DNA of 6,926 nt from NCBI GenBank assembly GCA_031285215.1, contig JAITWQ010000240.1, positions 1 to 6,926 of the forward strand, read 5' to 3'. The stretch is from Syntrophobacterales bacterium (GTDB taxonomy: Bacteria > Desulfobacterota > Syntrophia > Syntrophales > JAAYKM01). Positions within the stretch are counted from its first letter, which is position 1, and each line of letters starts with the position of its first letter. The position numbers and the translations under genes were made by a program. Below are positions 6,183-6,926 of the stretch, in pieces. Below the pieces are notes generated by a model. The model saw only the letters and a list, made by a program, of their open reading frames with translations. It searched no databases and was not told the origin of the DNA.

Positions 6183-6926
6183 ATGAAACAAGGATTTTTC
6201 GGCGGGGGCGTAATCCCCATGATTCTCGGTCTTTGTCTGGCTTTTACGCCGGCTTTGGCTCAAACCATCAGTATTGACAGCACCAGCGGCGGCGGCACTG
6301 GCACGGTGAATCACGATGTTTGGGGTAACGGCACTCTTCCCGACGGTGCATTTTCGGGCTATGAAGCTACTGTCAATGGCAACGATGTCAATGTAAGTGG
6401 CTCTGCCACAGTAAACGGCTCTGTTTACGGCGGTCATGCCTGGACCGGCTTCCCCGCCACGGTTGATAACAACGCCGTGGATATCAGCGGCGCCAGTACG
6501 GTAAACGGCGGGGTTCACGGCGGGTTTGCCAATACCTCCAGTGGCGGCACGGTCACTAACAATACCGTGGCTATCAGCAACAGCACGGTTGGCAATACTG
6601 TTTCCGGCGGGACTGCTGCGGCCGTCGGCGCGGCCACGGCCGATGGCAACACCGTGACTATCAATGACAGCAGCGTTGACTCGGCTCGCGGCGGATATGC
6701 CGGAAGCAGTGTTTCCGGTAACGCCGCAGCTGAGAACAACAGCATCACCGTCACCGACAGCACGATAGATTTCAATGTTGATGGCGGGATTGCCGCCGCA
6801 ACCGATGGCGACGCCACTGCCAACAACAACATTGTTGCCATCACCGGCGGTACGGTAAACTCTGTTGTTAGCGGCGGGATGGCCGGCACAATCAACGGCG
6901 ATGCCACTGCCACTGACAACGCTGTG
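6183..6926 (+). CDS. Secreted repeat protein, autotransporter/beta-helix passenger-like (3' end outside window)
   Basis: The frame is open for 248 codons to the window end with no stop. AAAGGAAG ends 6 nt before the ATG. Residues 1-26 form a signal peptide: Lys2, a hydrophobic core VIPMILGLCLAF, and an AxA cleavage site (ALA-QT). The rest is low in charge and rich in Gly, Ala, Asn, Thr, Ser and Val. Imperfect units of about 30 residues begin V-x-G-G at residues 81, 111, 140, 168 (Ala-Arg-Gly-Gly), 199 and 229, and each contains N-x-V-x-I/V and a following S/G-x-V. Such alternating short strands are typical of beta-helix passengers of type V autotransporters or other surface adhesins. The outer-membrane beta-barrel, if present, lies beyond the window. 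Minus-strand ORFs over this region (6518-5985, 6919-6515) are low-complexity antisense artefacts. The function cannot be read more closely than surface-exposed. Confidence 0.8.
   Translation, partial: MKQGFFGGGVIPMILGLCLAFTPALAQTISIDSTSGGGTGTVNHDVWGNGTLPDGAFSGYEATVNGNDVNVSGSATVNGSVYGGHAWTGFPATVDNNAVDISGASTVNGGVHGGFANTSSGGTVTNNTVAISNSTVGNTVSGGTAAAVGAATADGNTVTINDSSVDSARGGYAGSSVSGNAAAENNSITVTDSTIDFNVDGGIAAATDGDATANNNIVAITGGTVNSVVSGGMAGTINGDATATDNAV
6318..6926 (+). repeat. Imperfect tandem repeats of about 90 bp in the secreted protein gene
   Basis: Repeat units start at about 6318, 6423, 6513, 6600, 6684, 6777 and 6867, with spacings of 105, 90, 87, 84, 93 and 90 bp. Each codes for V-x-G-G-x-A, a variable loop, then N-x-V-x-I and a short turn. 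The DNA is diverged between units, so the array is old rather than a recent expansion. It runs off the window. Confidence 0.8.

Noticed and set aside
5985..6919. Two long minus-strand ORFs (6518-5985 and 6919-6515) rich in Ala, Val and Pro.
   Set aside because: They are antisense to the + strand frame that has a ribosome site, a signal peptide and regular protein repeats. Their composition is the expected shadow of the Gly/Ala/Asn-Thr repeats.

Overview
The window looks like bacterial chromosome from around a replication and segregation locus. It probably comes from an anaerobic Gram-negative, perhaps of the Desulfobacterota (former Deltaproteobacteria). That placement is an inference from the neighbours (dnaA, parB and parA beside a methylmalonyl-CoA-epimerase-like VOC protein, a hotdog thioesterase and an HDOD protein) and from a secreted autotransporter-like repeat protein. 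No single residue proves the lineage.

Positions 1-5466 are a run of seven genes, all on the minus strand. In transcription order they are: VOC/epimerase-like protein (5466-4888), 4HBT-type acyl-CoA thioesterase (4824-4378), degenerate HDOD-domain protein (4377-3517), histidinol-phosphate aminotransferase hisC (3382-2309), parA/soj (2152-1382), parB/spo0J (1381-524), and the first 157 codons of dnaA (473-1, cut off at its Walker A motif). Thioesterase-HDOD and parA-parB are each joined with no spacer between stop and start. Hairpins overlap the stop codons of the VOC gene and hisC, and parA has a plausible promoter of its own. The 50-nt parB-dnaA gap and the start of dnaA carry three DnaA-box-like 9-mers.

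Positions 5467-6182 hold no convincing full-length gene but much structure. There is a divergent promoter region with a GCCCCC-AA-GGGGGC palindrome, and a 32-codon + strand ORF that begins like a DUF3795 protein and then loses similarity. A second + strand promoter candidate follows, then a seven-unit CTTA tetranucleotide tract, then a strong intrinsic terminator. A 12-bp inverted repeat flanks the segment containing that promoter, the tract and the terminator.

From 6183 to the window end an open + strand frame (248 codons, no stop) encodes a signal peptide followed by Gly/Ala/Asn/Thr-rich repeats of about 30 residues, typical of surface-exposed autotransporter or beta-helix passengers. The most interesting reading is that the tetranucleotide tract and terminator form a phase-variable leader controlling this surface protein. 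The tract, the terminator and the reading frames are directly visible; the regulatory logic is inference.
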